Assembly: GCA_963805405.1 (NCBI GenBank)
Contig: CAWDUC010000020.1
Location: 1,674,001-1,738,000 of the forward strand
Length of the DNA: 64,000 bases
Direction of reading: 5' to 3'
Origin: JAEUMG01 sp963805405
GTDB lineage: Bacteria > Pseudomonadota > Alphaproteobacteria > Rhizobiales > Aestuariivirgaceae
Made by a program: the position numbers and the translations under genes. The notes under the pieces are model-generated. The model had not been told where the DNA came from. It saw only the letters and a list, made by a program, of their open reading frames with translations, and searched no databases. The first letter of the stretch is position 1. Every line of letters begins with the position of its first letter. Shown piece by piece: positions 8,981 to 17,551 of the stretch.

Positions 8981-10183
8981 TTACCCGCGGGCTCTGACGG
9001 CCGCGGTGTAAAGGTCGTAGAGCTTGTCGTATTGCGGCACGATGTCGAACTCGGTCGCCGCGGCCAATCGCTCGTCGAGCGTATCGAACTGCATCGCGTC
9101 GAGCTCTTCCTTCGAGAACTTGGCCAGCACTTCCGGCTGGATCATCTGCGCCACCGGCTGCAGATTGCCGTTGCCGGAAGCGACGATATAGGCCTGGTCG
9201 GGCTTCACCATCCATTCGAGGAACTCGAACGCCTTGGGGTTGAAGTTCGGGTTGTTGATCGCCGAATTGAGCTCGATCCAGTTGATGCCGCCCTTGCCGT
9301 CGGCCGGTCCCTTGGGCGGCGAGATGGCATAGAGATTGTTGTTGCCTTCGCGGCGTGCGGACGCGATCGAATAGGTGCCGCCGCAGAAATAGGCGTCGAT
9401 CTCGTTGTTGAGCATGGCGAGGTTCAACTGCACGAAATCGGTGGTCACGGTCTTCGCCTGCTTCATCACGCGGTTCGCCGTCTCGGTGAACTTGGCGACG
9501 TCGGCGTCGGTCTTGTCCTTGTAGGGATGAATACCGGCGATCATGCACAGGTCCATCACGTTCCAGTCTTCATAGGCCAATACGCCGAACTTGAAGTCGG
9601 CATTGTTGAACATGTCCCAGCCTTCGTTCTTGGCCGTCTCGACCGAGATCTTGTCGGTGTTGATGGCGATGTCGAAGGTCTCGAGGCGCTGCACGACGCC
9701 TAAGAGATGCTCGCCGTCGCGGCTCATGGCGCGCGCATAGGGCGGCTTGAACTTCGGCAGCATCTTGTCATAGAGCGGCTCGAAGCGGTCGCGCGGCAAT
9801 TCGACGATGAGCTTCTCCGGCCAGAAATAGTTCTTGGCCCAGGGATCGTTCACGTTGATGAAGTCCCAGTTCTTGGTCTCGCCGGCGCGCAGGCGGTTCA
9901 AGGACTGCGGATCGGAAATATGGATCTCGGATTTGAGCTTGGTGCCGGTATCCTTGAGCCACATCTCGGCCAGGCGCGGATCGGCATAGGCATCCCAGCA
10001 GAGCAGGTTGAGCGTGCGGTCGTCCTGCGCCATGGCGCGCGAACCGGCGCCGGTCAGCGCCAGTGCACCGGCCGCACCCATGCTCGCAAGCAGGCGGCGG
10101 CGCGTCATTTCAAAGCCCTTCTGGCCGGCATGGCGGACAGGATTGTGGGCTGCGAGTTTCCTCAGCATGTGGTCTGAATTCAT
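8981..10183 (-). CDS. Tat-exported ABC solute-binding protein, PotD-like
   Basis: A 400-residue periplasmic binding protein. The leader holds a twin-arginine signal (MTRRRLLASMGAAGALAL, cleavage near AMA-QDD, about residue 52). The mature part begins LNLLCWDAYADPRLA as in spermidine/putrescine-type receptors and continues with NWDFINVNDP and the hinge region. The ATG at 10183 follows a good GGAAGGA ribosome site; an alternative internal ATG precedes the RRR motif directly. First gene of the transporter operon. Ligand unknown; an amine or carboxylated amine fits family and neighbours. Confidence 0.9.
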   Translation of the reverse strand: MNSDHMLRKLAAHNPVRHAGQKGFEMTRRRLLASMGAAGALALTGAGSRAMAQDDRTLNLLCWDAYADPRLAEMWLKDTGTKLKSEIHISDPQSLNRLRAGETKNWDFINVNDPWAKNYFWPEKLIVELPRDRFEPLYDKMLPKFKPPYARAMSRDGEHLLGVVQRLETFDIAINTDKISVETAKNEGWDMFNNADFKFGVLAYEDWNVMDLCMIAGIHPYKDKTDADVAKFTETANRVMKQAKTVTTDFVQLNLAMLNNEIDAYFCGGTYSIASARREGNNNLYAISPPKGPADGKGGINWIELNSAINNPNFNPKAFEFLEWMVKPDQAYIVASGNGNLQPVAQMIQPEVLAKFSKEELDAMQFDTLDERLAAATEFDIVPQYDKLYDLYTAAVRARG

Positions 10184-10259
10184 GTTCGTCCTTCCCTGTT
10201 TTCTTTGTTAGGCACTGTTTTAAGTCTTCTGCACGTCGACTAGCAGCAAAGCTCGCCAA

Positions 10260-11024
10260 TCACACATTAAAGTCGATGTTCTCGGGCCATTCCGGCAAGG
10301 TCATGCCGCCGTCGAGGATGATCGACTGGCCGGTGATGTAGCGGGCATTCTCGCTCGACAGGAACTCGACGGATGCCGCGATGTCGTCGGGATCGGCAAG
10401 CCGACCCAGCGGAATGAGCAGTTTCATCTTGGCTTCGTTCTGGGGGCCCAAGCCCTTCAGCACCGGCTCGGTGGCGACGACGCCCGGCTCGACCGCATTG
10501 ATGGTGATGTTGTCCTTGGCAAATTCGAGCGCCATGGAGCGCATCATGCCGTTCATCGCGGCCTTCGACGCGCCATAGATCGCAAGGCCCGTAGCACCGG
10601 TGCGATTGCCGGTGATCGAACTCGTCAATACGATCGAGCCGCGCTTCGACTTGCGCAAGCTTGGCAGGAAGGCGCGGATCGCGAAATAGCAGGCGCGCGC
10701 ATTGAGGCCGCTGACCAGGTCCCAGTCCTTGGGCTGCGATTCCTCGACGGTGACGGTTGGATAGATGCCGGCATTGAAGGCCAGCACATCGAGCGCCGCG
10801 CCGTCCTTGAGGACGCGCGCCGGCAAACCGCTGAGCCCGTCGGTGTCGAGCACGTCGACGGTCACGCATTCGAGCTTGGCCGGCCCCTCGATCAATGAGG
10901 GGAGCTTCGCCAGTTCAGTCTCGTTCCTGTCCAGCACGATCAGTCGCCCGGGCCGCCGGGCGAGGCGCTGGACGATCGCCCTCCCGATCCCCGTCGCGCC
11001 GCCAAAAACCACCTGCGTCAGCAA
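10260..11024 (-). CDS. Short-chain dehydrogenase/reductase
   Basis: A 254-residue classical SDR. The cofactor motif is shifted to the very N-terminus (VVFGGATGIGRAI), and the active site reads S (VLTSSITG), Y-x3-K (YGASKAAMNG) with N in LAFNAGIYPT. The C-terminus ITGQSIILDGGMTLPEW is the usual substrate loop. It ends 77 bp before the binding-protein gene start and shares a minus-strand direction with the transporter. Its promoter region holds operator-like site B. Substrate not assignable. Confidence 0.9.
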   Translation of the reverse strand: MLTQVVFGGATGIGRAIVQRLARRPGRLIVLDRNETELAKLPSLIEGPAKLECVTVDVLDTDGLSGLPARVLKDGAALDVLAFNAGIYPTVTVEESQPKDWDLVSGLNARACYFAIRAFLPSLRKSKRGSIVLTSSITGNRTGATGLAIYGASKAAMNGMMRSMALEFAKDNITINAVEPGVVATEPVLKGLGPQNEAKMKLLIPLGRLADPDDIAASVEFLSSENARYITGQSIILDGGMTLPEWPENIDFNV

Positions 11025-11060
11025 CTCAAACCCTCACCGCCCACGTCTTCGGGCAAAAAC

Positions 11061-11087
11061 TTCGCATATCGCACGTTCGTTCGCAAG
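11061..11087. promoter_or_regulatory. Operator-like motif, site B (SDR promoter)
   Basis: Begins TTCGCATATCGCACGTTCGT and ends TCGCAAG. It aligns closely with site C upstream of the BKACE gene and shares a core with A and D. It lies 37-63 bp upstream of the SDR start. The rest of 11025-11303 shows nothing else I can support. Confidence 0.45.
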
Positions 11088-11303
11088 ACGGATGTCGCAG
11101 GGCAGAGCCCTCTCGAAAGCGATTTGCTCTTTGATAGACGCAGGATGGGGCAGTCTTTCCTATGCTCGCCGAAAGTTAGCCGAAGCGAAGGCCCCTTTGC
11201 AGCACGTCAGCACGATTTTAGTCTGCTAAAGAGATGGGCGGTTGCGCCAAATTCGCGCAATCTCTGGAATGCTCCAGTCCCTAGAACCTACGGAAAATTG
11301 CTC

Positions 11304-12730
11304 ATGGCACAGCAATTAAGCCTACTCGAATTGCTTGAGCGTCCCACGCTGGACGCTCTCGTCAAGCCTGATCAGCTCTTCGAAAGCGAGGATCGGGAGT
11401 TTGTCGTCAGGCAAAGTGAGAACACCCGCTATGACGGCAAAGTCCCAAAGGATCGACCAAAAGTCCCTAGGCATTTGCCTGTCGGCGTTCGGGAATGGCC
11501 CAGCAGTTGTAGGGTGGCGTAGTTGCGATCGGCATTGAAAAGGATGGCCTAGTCACCGGCTGCAATTGGTTGTCACAAGAGAAAATCGCCGAACTAGAGT
11601 CCATGGGGAGAGATCACTGCAGCGACGGTCGCTTTCAAACGTCAGGGATCAGGCAAGATTATCATGTCGGAATATTTTTGGATCGCTAATGCATTTGTCG
11701 CGCTAGCGCGCTTGCGCGACAATACTGCCAATGATCGCGCCGACTAACTGATGTTGAAAAACAGGAGGTAATAGTCAGAATGGGGAACATCGTTTGGAAC
11801 TAGAACCTTGCAGTCTGTCTTAACCCAGACGATTTCCGCATCAGGCAAATGGTGAATTCGCGAAGCGCATTCGCGATGCCCGAGACGGGTCTAGTGATGT
11901 GACGGACCATAAAATTTTCGAATCCATGCGTCTTGGCAAGACACGCAACGAAGAATTTGTACCAAACAATGTTTGCGCCTTGATGTTCGCGAAAGACACT
12001 CAGCAGATTTTCCCCGGCTCATATGTACACTTTCTTCGATACGCGGGGACGGAGGAAAAATCCGGCAAAGAGTACAATGTAACCAAGGATCGATGTTATG
12101 TGGGACTACTCGATGCGATAAGCGAGACGGCTAATACCGTGGATGCCACCCTGAGAGAATTCACAGAGTTCCGCGTCACGGGAATATTATACTCTGTTCC
12201 CGAGTACCCGCGCGATGCCTGGTACAATTAATCGTCAATGCCTGCTGCAACTTCGTTCATGCTCGTAAGACTTTCGTTATCTTCGATGATCATATGGTTC
12301 GGACAGCAGCCTCATGAGAGTCACTCCTTACAGGCCGCGCAATCCTTTTCTTATGTATGTACTAAGAGAGTATGGAGAAGTGCGCTGCATAAGTGAGGGT
12401 ACCAAGAGAATTGTGAGAGAATTGGCTGAAGCGAGACTGCCTAAAATCATCTATCAGGCACGACAAGACACTGTTACTGCCATCATCCGCAAGATATGCA
12501 TCGCCTTCGGATAGCGAGAGCCACAATGATTGGCATCCCATAGCTCCGTGAACTCGGAGGAAAAACGTACTTTCGGAACGATTGAGCTCATCATTCAAAC
12601 GATGCCACTGAGATTACTAAGCACAATCAACTGGACACGGCGGAGATGCGAAGCCTCATGCCGTGCAGGCTCATCTTCACATACTGGAATTTATGTTCGA
12701 CAAAGACGCGCGACCCGAAAGCGCACTACG
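11304..12730 (+). pseudogene. Decayed AlbA_2 (Schlafen-type) ATP-binding protein gene
   Basis: Pieces of one family appear in order in changing frames: MAQQLSLLELLERPTLDALV and FESEDREFVVRQS at 11304-11420, the core LSAFGN then GVVAIGIEKDGLVTGCNWLS by 11580, EKIAELESMGRDHC to 11620, an open stretch 11899-12231 (GKTRNEEFVPNNVCALMFAKD, LREFTEFR, VPEYPRDAWYN), and the C-terminal NPFLMYVLREYGEVRCISEGTKR-type block at 12340-12500. That order is diagnostic of AlbA_2-type putative DNA/RNA-binding, ATP-binding proteins, often found in defence islands. Unlike elsewhere in the window there are in-frame stops and lost segments as well as shifts, and base composition is visibly AT-richer, so I read true decay of an acquired gene. 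Confidence 0.75.
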
Positions 12731-12970
12731 TGATAAGAAGAACCAAATAATAAGCGGGCCAGGATGAACTTCGACACCCAGATTACAAATGGTCTTAATC
12801 CAGCTGAGCTAGTGGCATACATTGAACCGTTCACAAGGCAAACAGTTCATTGGTATCCCCAATTAACCCTCTCATAACATCAACTTCAGAGTCTCGCACT
12901 GTTTTGGAGGATAGTGGTCTTTACAATTAATTTATTTGACTTTGTTCTACTTATGTACTATGCTATCTTG
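12731..12970. other. AT-rich stretch without a supported gene
   Basis: Contains a 37-codon open frame from ATG 12764 (MNFDTQITNGLNPAELVAYI, then EPF) that I do not recognise; it may be another remnant of an acquired gene. No terminator or repeat is evident. Confidence 0.4.
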
Positions 12971-13696
12971 ATGGACCGGATTTCCACCATCGAACGCTGG
13001 CGCGTGCCGCTCTTGGGCATCATCGCGGAGCTGTTCGCAGAGATTGGACTGGCCGAGGGCGTCAGCATCGAGCGAGTCTCGAAGCCTCTCCATCGGTTTA
13101 TCTTGCGCAGATTGCGGACGGCGGAATCGGCAGTCAGGCGATTGATCATCGCCGCGGCGCGCGACATCGTGGTGGAGTACAAGCCCAGGTCTCCGGCGGG
13201 ACCGAAGAAGCCAAAACCGTCGAACAGCGACAAGACCAAAGCCGATGTCGAAACCAAGCCCAAACGCAAACGCGGCTTCCTCTTCAACCTGTTCGACCCG
13301 CTCAAGCGCTTTGGCCGCCGCTTCAAAAAGAAGCGCCGTGGTCCTGAGCCGCACGTCTATTCCATTGAGTCATTCCTCCAGCCTCGAAAGCCTGCTGCCG
13401 CGTCCGCTCCGGCGGAGCAGGACGCCGTCGACGACGGCATGGTCAGTGCCAAGCACCTCATCCGCCGTCTCGTTGCCGTGACTGATGCGCTTCAAGACAT
13501 CCCGCGGCACGCGATGCGGCTCGCCCGCTGGGAGGCGCGTCCCAAAGAACAGCGCCGTCCAGAGCGCTGGAGCCCCATGCGCCCCGGCCGACCGCCGGGA
13601 TTCCGCCAGCGAGCAATCCACGAAGTCGATCAAATCCTCAAAGAATGCCACTGGCTGGTCCGAAGCATGCACCCGCCGCTCGACGACACGTCGTAA
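12971..13696 (+). CDS. Hypothetical protein, basic, about 241 residues
   Basis: Not recognised. Reading from ATG 12971 (MDRISTIERWRVPLLGII) the first about 70 residues are amphipathic and helix-like, residues about 75-135 are strongly basic and low-complexity (KPRSPAGPKKPKPS, then KPKRKRGFLFNLFDP and KRFGRRFKKKRRGP), followed by an acidic/Ala-rich linker and a C-terminal helical part with RLARWEARPKEQRRPERW and a conserved-looking LKECHWLVRSMHPP ending. High GC and codon use return to window norm here, in contrast to the AT-rich island before it. An upstream in-frame ATG at 12914 exists but lies in AT-rich sequence. Possible nucleic-acid or membrane-surface binder; no function assigned. Confidence 0.6.
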   Translation: MDRISTIERWRVPLLGIIAELFAEIGLAEGVSIERVSKPLHRFILRRLRTAESAVRRLIIAAARDIVVEYKPRSPAGPKKPKPSNSDKTKADVETKPKRKRGFLFNLFDPLKRFGRRFKKKRRGPEPHVYSIESFLQPRKPAAASAPAEQDAVDDGMVSAKHLIRRLVAVTDALQDIPRHAMRLARWEARPKEQRRPERWSPMRPGRPPGFRQRAIHEVDQILKECHWLVRSMHPPLDDTS

Positions 13697-13796
13697 AACT
13701 ATTACTCCGTATACAGACTTTTTTTCATCGCCTCTCCTCCTTCGAGGCGCGTCTCCGCGCGCGCTTCAGGACGAGGGGTATTTTTATGCGCGGTTC

Positions 13797-13869
13797 GTCA
13801 CCCAGCGAAAGCTGGGGTCCATGGCCAACATGATTCTTGCGATGGATGCCAGCTTTCGCTGGCATGACG
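13797..13869. repeat. Palindromic repeat (GCCAGCGAAAGCTGGC type), second copy
   Basis: CACCCAGCGAAAGCTGGGGT near 13799-13818 and ATGCCAGCTTTCGCTGGCAT at 13846-13865 repeat the two hairpins of 8826-8902 in inverse order. It lies between the unknown gene and the convergent oxidoreductase gene. Confidence 0.75.
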
Positions 13870-13918
13870 CTTTTTCATACCGAGCAATTTGCACCTCACC
13901 ATGAGGTCGCAGTGCGAC

Positions 13919-15565
13919 TTACGAAACCAGATCGCCGATCCTGACCGGCTTGGCGGGGGGCCGCGGCGCCATGCCGGAAAACTCATTGCGCGGCCGGCCG
14001 CTGCGTTCGGCGATCAGGGCATCGAGTATCGGTGCACAATAGCGACCCTGGCAGCGCCCCATGCCGATGCGGGTCCGGCGCTTCACCGCGCCCAGGCCTT
14101 CTAGCCCTTCGCCCAGCGCCGCGTCGACATCGGCAAAGCTCACTTCCTCGCAACGGCAGATCAAAGTATCAGGCGTCGCGAGCTTCGCCGCATAGGCCGG
14201 TGCCGCATAAACCTCCCATAGCGCTTTCTGGAACCGGCGATGGCGCGCCTTGTCGCGCAAGGCGTTTTTTCGCAGGCGCCGTAATTCTTCCGTCATCGGG
14301 CGCCCAAGCGATTCAGCCGCAGCGAGGCCGGCCAATGTCCCTTGTGCCATCGCGACGCGGGCGCCGCCAAGCCCGGTGCAATCGCCCAATGCATAAATGC
14401 CGGCGAGGTCGGTCAGGCCATTCTCATCGCAGCGCGTCACGAGTTGCCGACGCACCGCATCGAAATCATGCGCGCAGCCAAGCGTGCGCAGCAATTCATT
14501 GGCGGGCTCGAAGCCATAGCCAAGGCAGACGATATCGACGTCGAATACTTCATTGCCGACCGAAGCACGCAATCCCAATTCAGTCTTCTCGATCGCGGTC
14601 ACGACGGCACCATAAATCATTCGCGCATGTCCGGCGCGCCGCTTCGCATGATACTTGAGTCCGTCACGCACGAGTCCGGGTGCTGCCGTCAGCATCGCCA
14701 GCAGCGCGGGAAGTTGCGCCAGGGCCGGCTTTGCCGCCGCCTCGACGACGGCAACGACTTCGGCGCCGCCCGCGATCAATTCAGCAGCGAGTTGCAGATT
14801 GAGCGGACCATTGCCCGCAATCAATACGCGCTTGCCCGGAAGCCTGCGCGCGGTCCGCCACAGGGTCTGCGCCGCACCGGTCGTCATCACGCGGGGCAAT
14901 GTCCAGCCCGGTACCGGCCAGCCGCGTTCGTAAGCTCCGGTCGCGATGATCGTTGCGCTGGGCAAGTAGCGGCGGGCGCGGCCGTCTTTGACAACTCCAA
15001 ATTCATTCGGTGGAAACGCGCCCCACACCGTCACACGCTCCTCGAATGCGAGGCCCAATTCGCGCGCGGTCGCGATGAGCGCGCTCCCCTCGCGATGCTG
15101 CGCGTCGGGCGGGGTCGCGTTTCGAATCGAAAGCTGCTTGAAATATTGCCCGCCGGCATGCGCGCGCTCATCGACGATCGTCACCGCGCAGCCGGCACGG
15201 CGCGCCGCGATGGCCGCGGCGAGACCGCCCGGCCCTGCCCCGATGACGAGAAGCTCCGGGCGATGGGTTTCGACTTCTCCGAAACTGATGGGCAGATCGG
15301 ATTTCGGCGCCAGGGGTCGCGCAAAGGATTCGCGCCGCACCACGAGAGGCCGGTCGATGATCGTCATGCAGGCGCGTTCATTGGCGCGGCCGTCGACCTC
15401 GACGAGACAATCCTGGCACACGCCCATGCCGCAGAAGATGCCGCGCTCGGCGCCGCAGCGGGTCGTGCGGAAACCATTGATGCCATGGGCGGTCAAGGCC
15501 GCCGCGAGGCTTTCGCCCTCGCGCGCCTGCAATCGCCTGCCCTCGAATTCGATCTCGATTGTCAC
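13919..15565 (-). CDS. Fused (2Fe-2S)/FAD oxidoreductase, HcnA-HcnB or opine/hydroxyproline oxidase alpha-subunit type
   Basis: About 548 residues. The N-terminal ~95 residues are a plant-type [2Fe-2S] domain (RCGAERGIFCGMGVCQDCLV with further Cys in ERACMT), equivalent to HcnA; the remainder is HcnB-like: FAD motif VIGAGPGGLAAAIAARRAG, NAD-type motif RVLIAGNGPLNLQLAAELI, LGDCTGLGG, and a C-terminal Bfd-like [2Fe-2S] site CRCEEVSFADV...GRCQGRYC. Such subunits normally pair with a DAO-type FAD subunit; none is adjacent. I start it at GTG 15565 (VTIEIEFEG), which leaves a 40-bp divergent promoter region with the SDR. The electron-rich architecture suggests oxidation of an imino acid or amine. 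Confidence 0.87.
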   Translation of the reverse strand: MTIEIEFEGRRLQAREGESLAAALTAHGINGFRTTRCGAERGIFCGMGVCQDCLVEVDGRANERACMTIIDRPLVVRRESFARPLAPKSDLPISFGEVETHRPELLVIGAGPGGLAAAIAARRAGCAVTIVDERAHAGGQYFKQLSIRNATPPDAQHREGSALIATARELGLAFEERVTVWGAFPPNEFGVVKDGRARRYLPSATIIATGAYERGWPVPGWTLPRVMTTGAAQTLWRTARRLPGKRVLIAGNGPLNLQLAAELIAGGAEVVAVVEAAAKPALAQLPALLAMLTAAPGLVRDGLKYHAKRRAGHARMIYGAVVTAIEKTELGLRASVGNEVFDVDIVCLGYGFEPANELLRTLGCAHDFDAVRRQLVTRCDENGLTDLAGIYALGDCTGLGGARVAMAQGTLAGLAAAESLGRPMTEELRRLRKNALRDKARHRRFQKALWEVYAAPAYAAKLATPDTLICRCEEVSFADVDAALGEGLEGLGAVKRRTRIGMGRCQGRYCAPILDALIAERSGRPRNEFSGMAPRPPAKPVRIGDLVS

Positions 15566-15570
15566 GGTGT

Positions 15571-15595
15571 ATGTTCGTAGCACGAACTTGTGTAC
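15571..15595. promoter_or_regulatory. Operator-like palindrome, site D (divergent promoter)
   Basis: GTTCGTAGCACGAAC (15573-15587) is a perfect inverted repeat with a 3-nt spacer, followed by TTGTGTAC. It fills the 40-bp gap between the oxidoreductase (minus) and the SDR (plus) and shares the core CGAAC..TGTG with sites A-C, so one repressor could control both directions. Confidence 0.5.
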
Positions 15596-15605
15596 AGTCA
15601 CCATC

Positions 15606-16355
15606 ATGGCGAGGCTTCTCGAAAACAAGGTTGCGCTGATCACCGGCGGTGCGCGCGGGCTCGGGCTCGCAATCGCCGAACGGTTTGCGGAGGAAGGCGC
15701 CAGGGGCCTGCTGCTCGATCTGCCGGAGCCGATCAAGACCGCCAAGGCGCCGGCCGGATTCCAGTTCATTACCGGCGATGTCACCGAGGAGAATTCGATC
15801 GCGGCCGCGATGGCGCACGCGACCGAAATCTTCGGCAGGCTCGACATCGTCATCGGCAATGCCGGCGTTGTGCCGCCCTGGCGCGACACCGAGCATCTCG
15901 ATCTTGCGGAATGGGATCGGGTGATGGCGATCAATGCGCGCGGCATGGCGGCAACGATCAAGCATGCCGTTCCTGCCCTCAAGACGTCGCAAGGGGTGAT
16001 CGTGCTGATGGCCTCGATCAATGCCACTGCGCCGCATCCGAACCAGATGCTCTATACCGCCTCCAAACATGCGGTACTCGGCATCGCGCGGGCGGCAGCG
16101 CAGGATCTCGGCCGCTTCGGCATCCGCGTCAACGCCGTCGCGCCCGGTCCGATCGCGACCGAGGCCTTGATTGAGCGCGTCGACAAGCGAACCGGCGGCG
16201 GCACGCGCGAGGCCCTTGCCAAAATGAGCGAAGCAACGGCGCTGAAGCGCCTCGCAAGCGCCGATGAGGTCGCAAAGGCTGTTCTTTTTCTCGCCAGCGA
16301 TCTATCGAGCGGAATTACCGGTGAAATGCTGCCAATCAATGCAGGACAGATCTGA
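15606..16355 (+). CDS. Short-chain dehydrogenase/reductase
   Basis: A 249-residue classical SDR: cofactor motif LITGGARGLGLAIAERF, NAG in VIGNAGVVPP, catalytic Ser/Tyr/Lys in VLMASINAT and YTASKHAVLG, and the C-terminal GITGEMLPINAGQI. Its TGA is directly followed by the ATG of the PLP-enzyme gene, so the two are co-expressed. It diverges from the oxidoreductase gene across site D. Polyol or hydroxy-acid dehydrogenase activity is likely; substrate unknown. Confidence 0.92.
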   Translation: MARLLENKVALITGGARGLGLAIAERFAEEGARGLLLDLPEPIKTAKAPAGFQFITGDVTEENSIAAAMAHATEIFGRLDIVIGNAGVVPPWRDTEHLDLAEWDRVMAINARGMAATIKHAVPALKTSQGVIVLMASINATAPHPNQMLYTASKHAVLGIARAAAQDLGRFGIRVNAVAPGPIATEALIERVDKRTGGGTREALAKMSEATALKRLASADEVAKAVLFLASDLSSGITGEMLPINAGQI

Positions 16356-17549
16356 ATGAACGTTTTCTCCGAATTCGGCGTCGCCACGATCATCAATGCC
16401 AAGGGCACGGCGACACGATTGTCCGGCGGCATCATGCGGCCGGAAGTGGCGCAAGCCATGGCGGAAGCCTCGCAGGCCTGCGTCGAGATCGCCGATCTCC
16501 AGGCCGCGGCCTCGCGCGAGATCGCCAAGGCGACGGGGGCCGAGGCCGGCTATGTCGCATCGGGGGCGTCGGCCTGTCTCCTGCTGGGCACCGCCGCCTG
16601 CATTGCGGGTCTCGATCCCGGCCGCATGGCGCGCCTTCCTGATACGCGCGGCATGAAGAATGAAGTCATCATGGTCAGGAGCCAGCGCAATTTCTACGAC
16701 CACGCGATCCGCGCGGCGGGCGCGACAATCGTCGAAGTGGGCTTGCCCGATCGTTTCGCCGGTGCCGGCGTGCGCGATGCCGAGGCCTGGGAGATCGAAG
16801 ACGCGATCACGGAGAAGACGGCGGCGATCTTCTATGTGATGGACACCCTGTCGCAGCCGCCCTTGCCGGTCGTCACCTCGATCGCGAAGCGCCACAAAAT
16901 TCCGGTGCTGGTCGATGCCGCGGCATGGCTGCCGCCGCAATCAAATCTCAAGCGCTTCATTGCCGAAGGCGCAGATCTCGTCGCCTTTTCCGGCGGCAAG
17001 GCGATTGGTGGCCCGCAGGCGAGCGGCATGCTGTGCGGGCGGCGCGACCTCATCATGTCGGCGGCGCTTCAGCATCTCGATCTCGATATCTACGAAGACA
17101 TGTGGTCGCCGCCCAAGTCGCTGATCGACAAGGCGAAGCTCAAGGGCACGCCGCAACATGGCATCGGCCGGTCCTGCAAGGCGGGCAAGGAAGAGATTAT
17201 CGGGCTTCTGACCGCGCTCCGGCTGTTCGTCGCCGAGGGCGACAAGGCGCGGCATCAGCGCTGGCTGTCGCTGCTCGAGACGATTGCCGGATCACTGCCG
17301 GTGTTCAAGTCGGCGCAGATCGCGATCGTCCATGCCGATGATCCGTCCGCTGTGCCCTTGCTCGTCGCATCATTGACGGGAAAATCGGATGCGGCGGCCG
17401 TGGCGATCAAGAAACTGATCGCCGGAAAGCCTGCTATTCACACCGATCCCTGCTTGCGGCACGAGAACAAGATCATCGTCAATCCGCTCTGCCTCAGATC
17501 TGAGGATGCCGGCATCGTGGCGGCCGGCCTCAAGCGCGTCCTGAAATAA
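16356..17549 (+). CDS. SelA/DgaE-like PLP-dependent enzyme
   Basis: A 397-residue fold-type I PLP protein of the selenocysteine-synthase-like family that includes D-glucosaminate-6-phosphate ammonia-lyase DgaE. Features seen: NAKGTATRLSGG near the N-terminus, GASAC at about 70, VDAAAWLPP (Asp for the pyridine N) and the Schiff-base Lys in FSGGKAIGGPQASG at about residue 215. The RHxNKIIVNP segment near the end is typical of the family. There is no selenoprotein context, so tRNA-Ser selenation is unlikely; elimination of ammonia or water from an amino- or hydroxy-acid is more plausible, paired with the SDR. Confidence 0.85.
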   Translation: MNVFSEFGVATIINAKGTATRLSGGIMRPEVAQAMAEASQACVEIADLQAAASREIAKATGAEAGYVASGASACLLLGTAACIAGLDPGRMARLPDTRGMKNEVIMVRSQRNFYDHAIRAAGATIVEVGLPDRFAGAGVRDAEAWEIEDAITEKTAAIFYVMDTLSQPPLPVVTSIAKRHKIPVLVDAAAWLPPQSNLKRFIAEGADLVAFSGGKAIGGPQASGMLCGRRDLIMSAALQHLDLDIYEDMWSPPKSLIDKAKLKGTPQHGIGRSCKAGKEEIIGLLTALRLFVAEGDKARHQRWLSLLETIAGSLPVFKSAQIAIVHADDPSAVPLLVASLTGKSDAAAVAIKKLIAGKPAIHTDPCLRHENKIIVNPLCLRSEDAGIVAAGLKRVLK

Positions 17550-17551
17550 GA

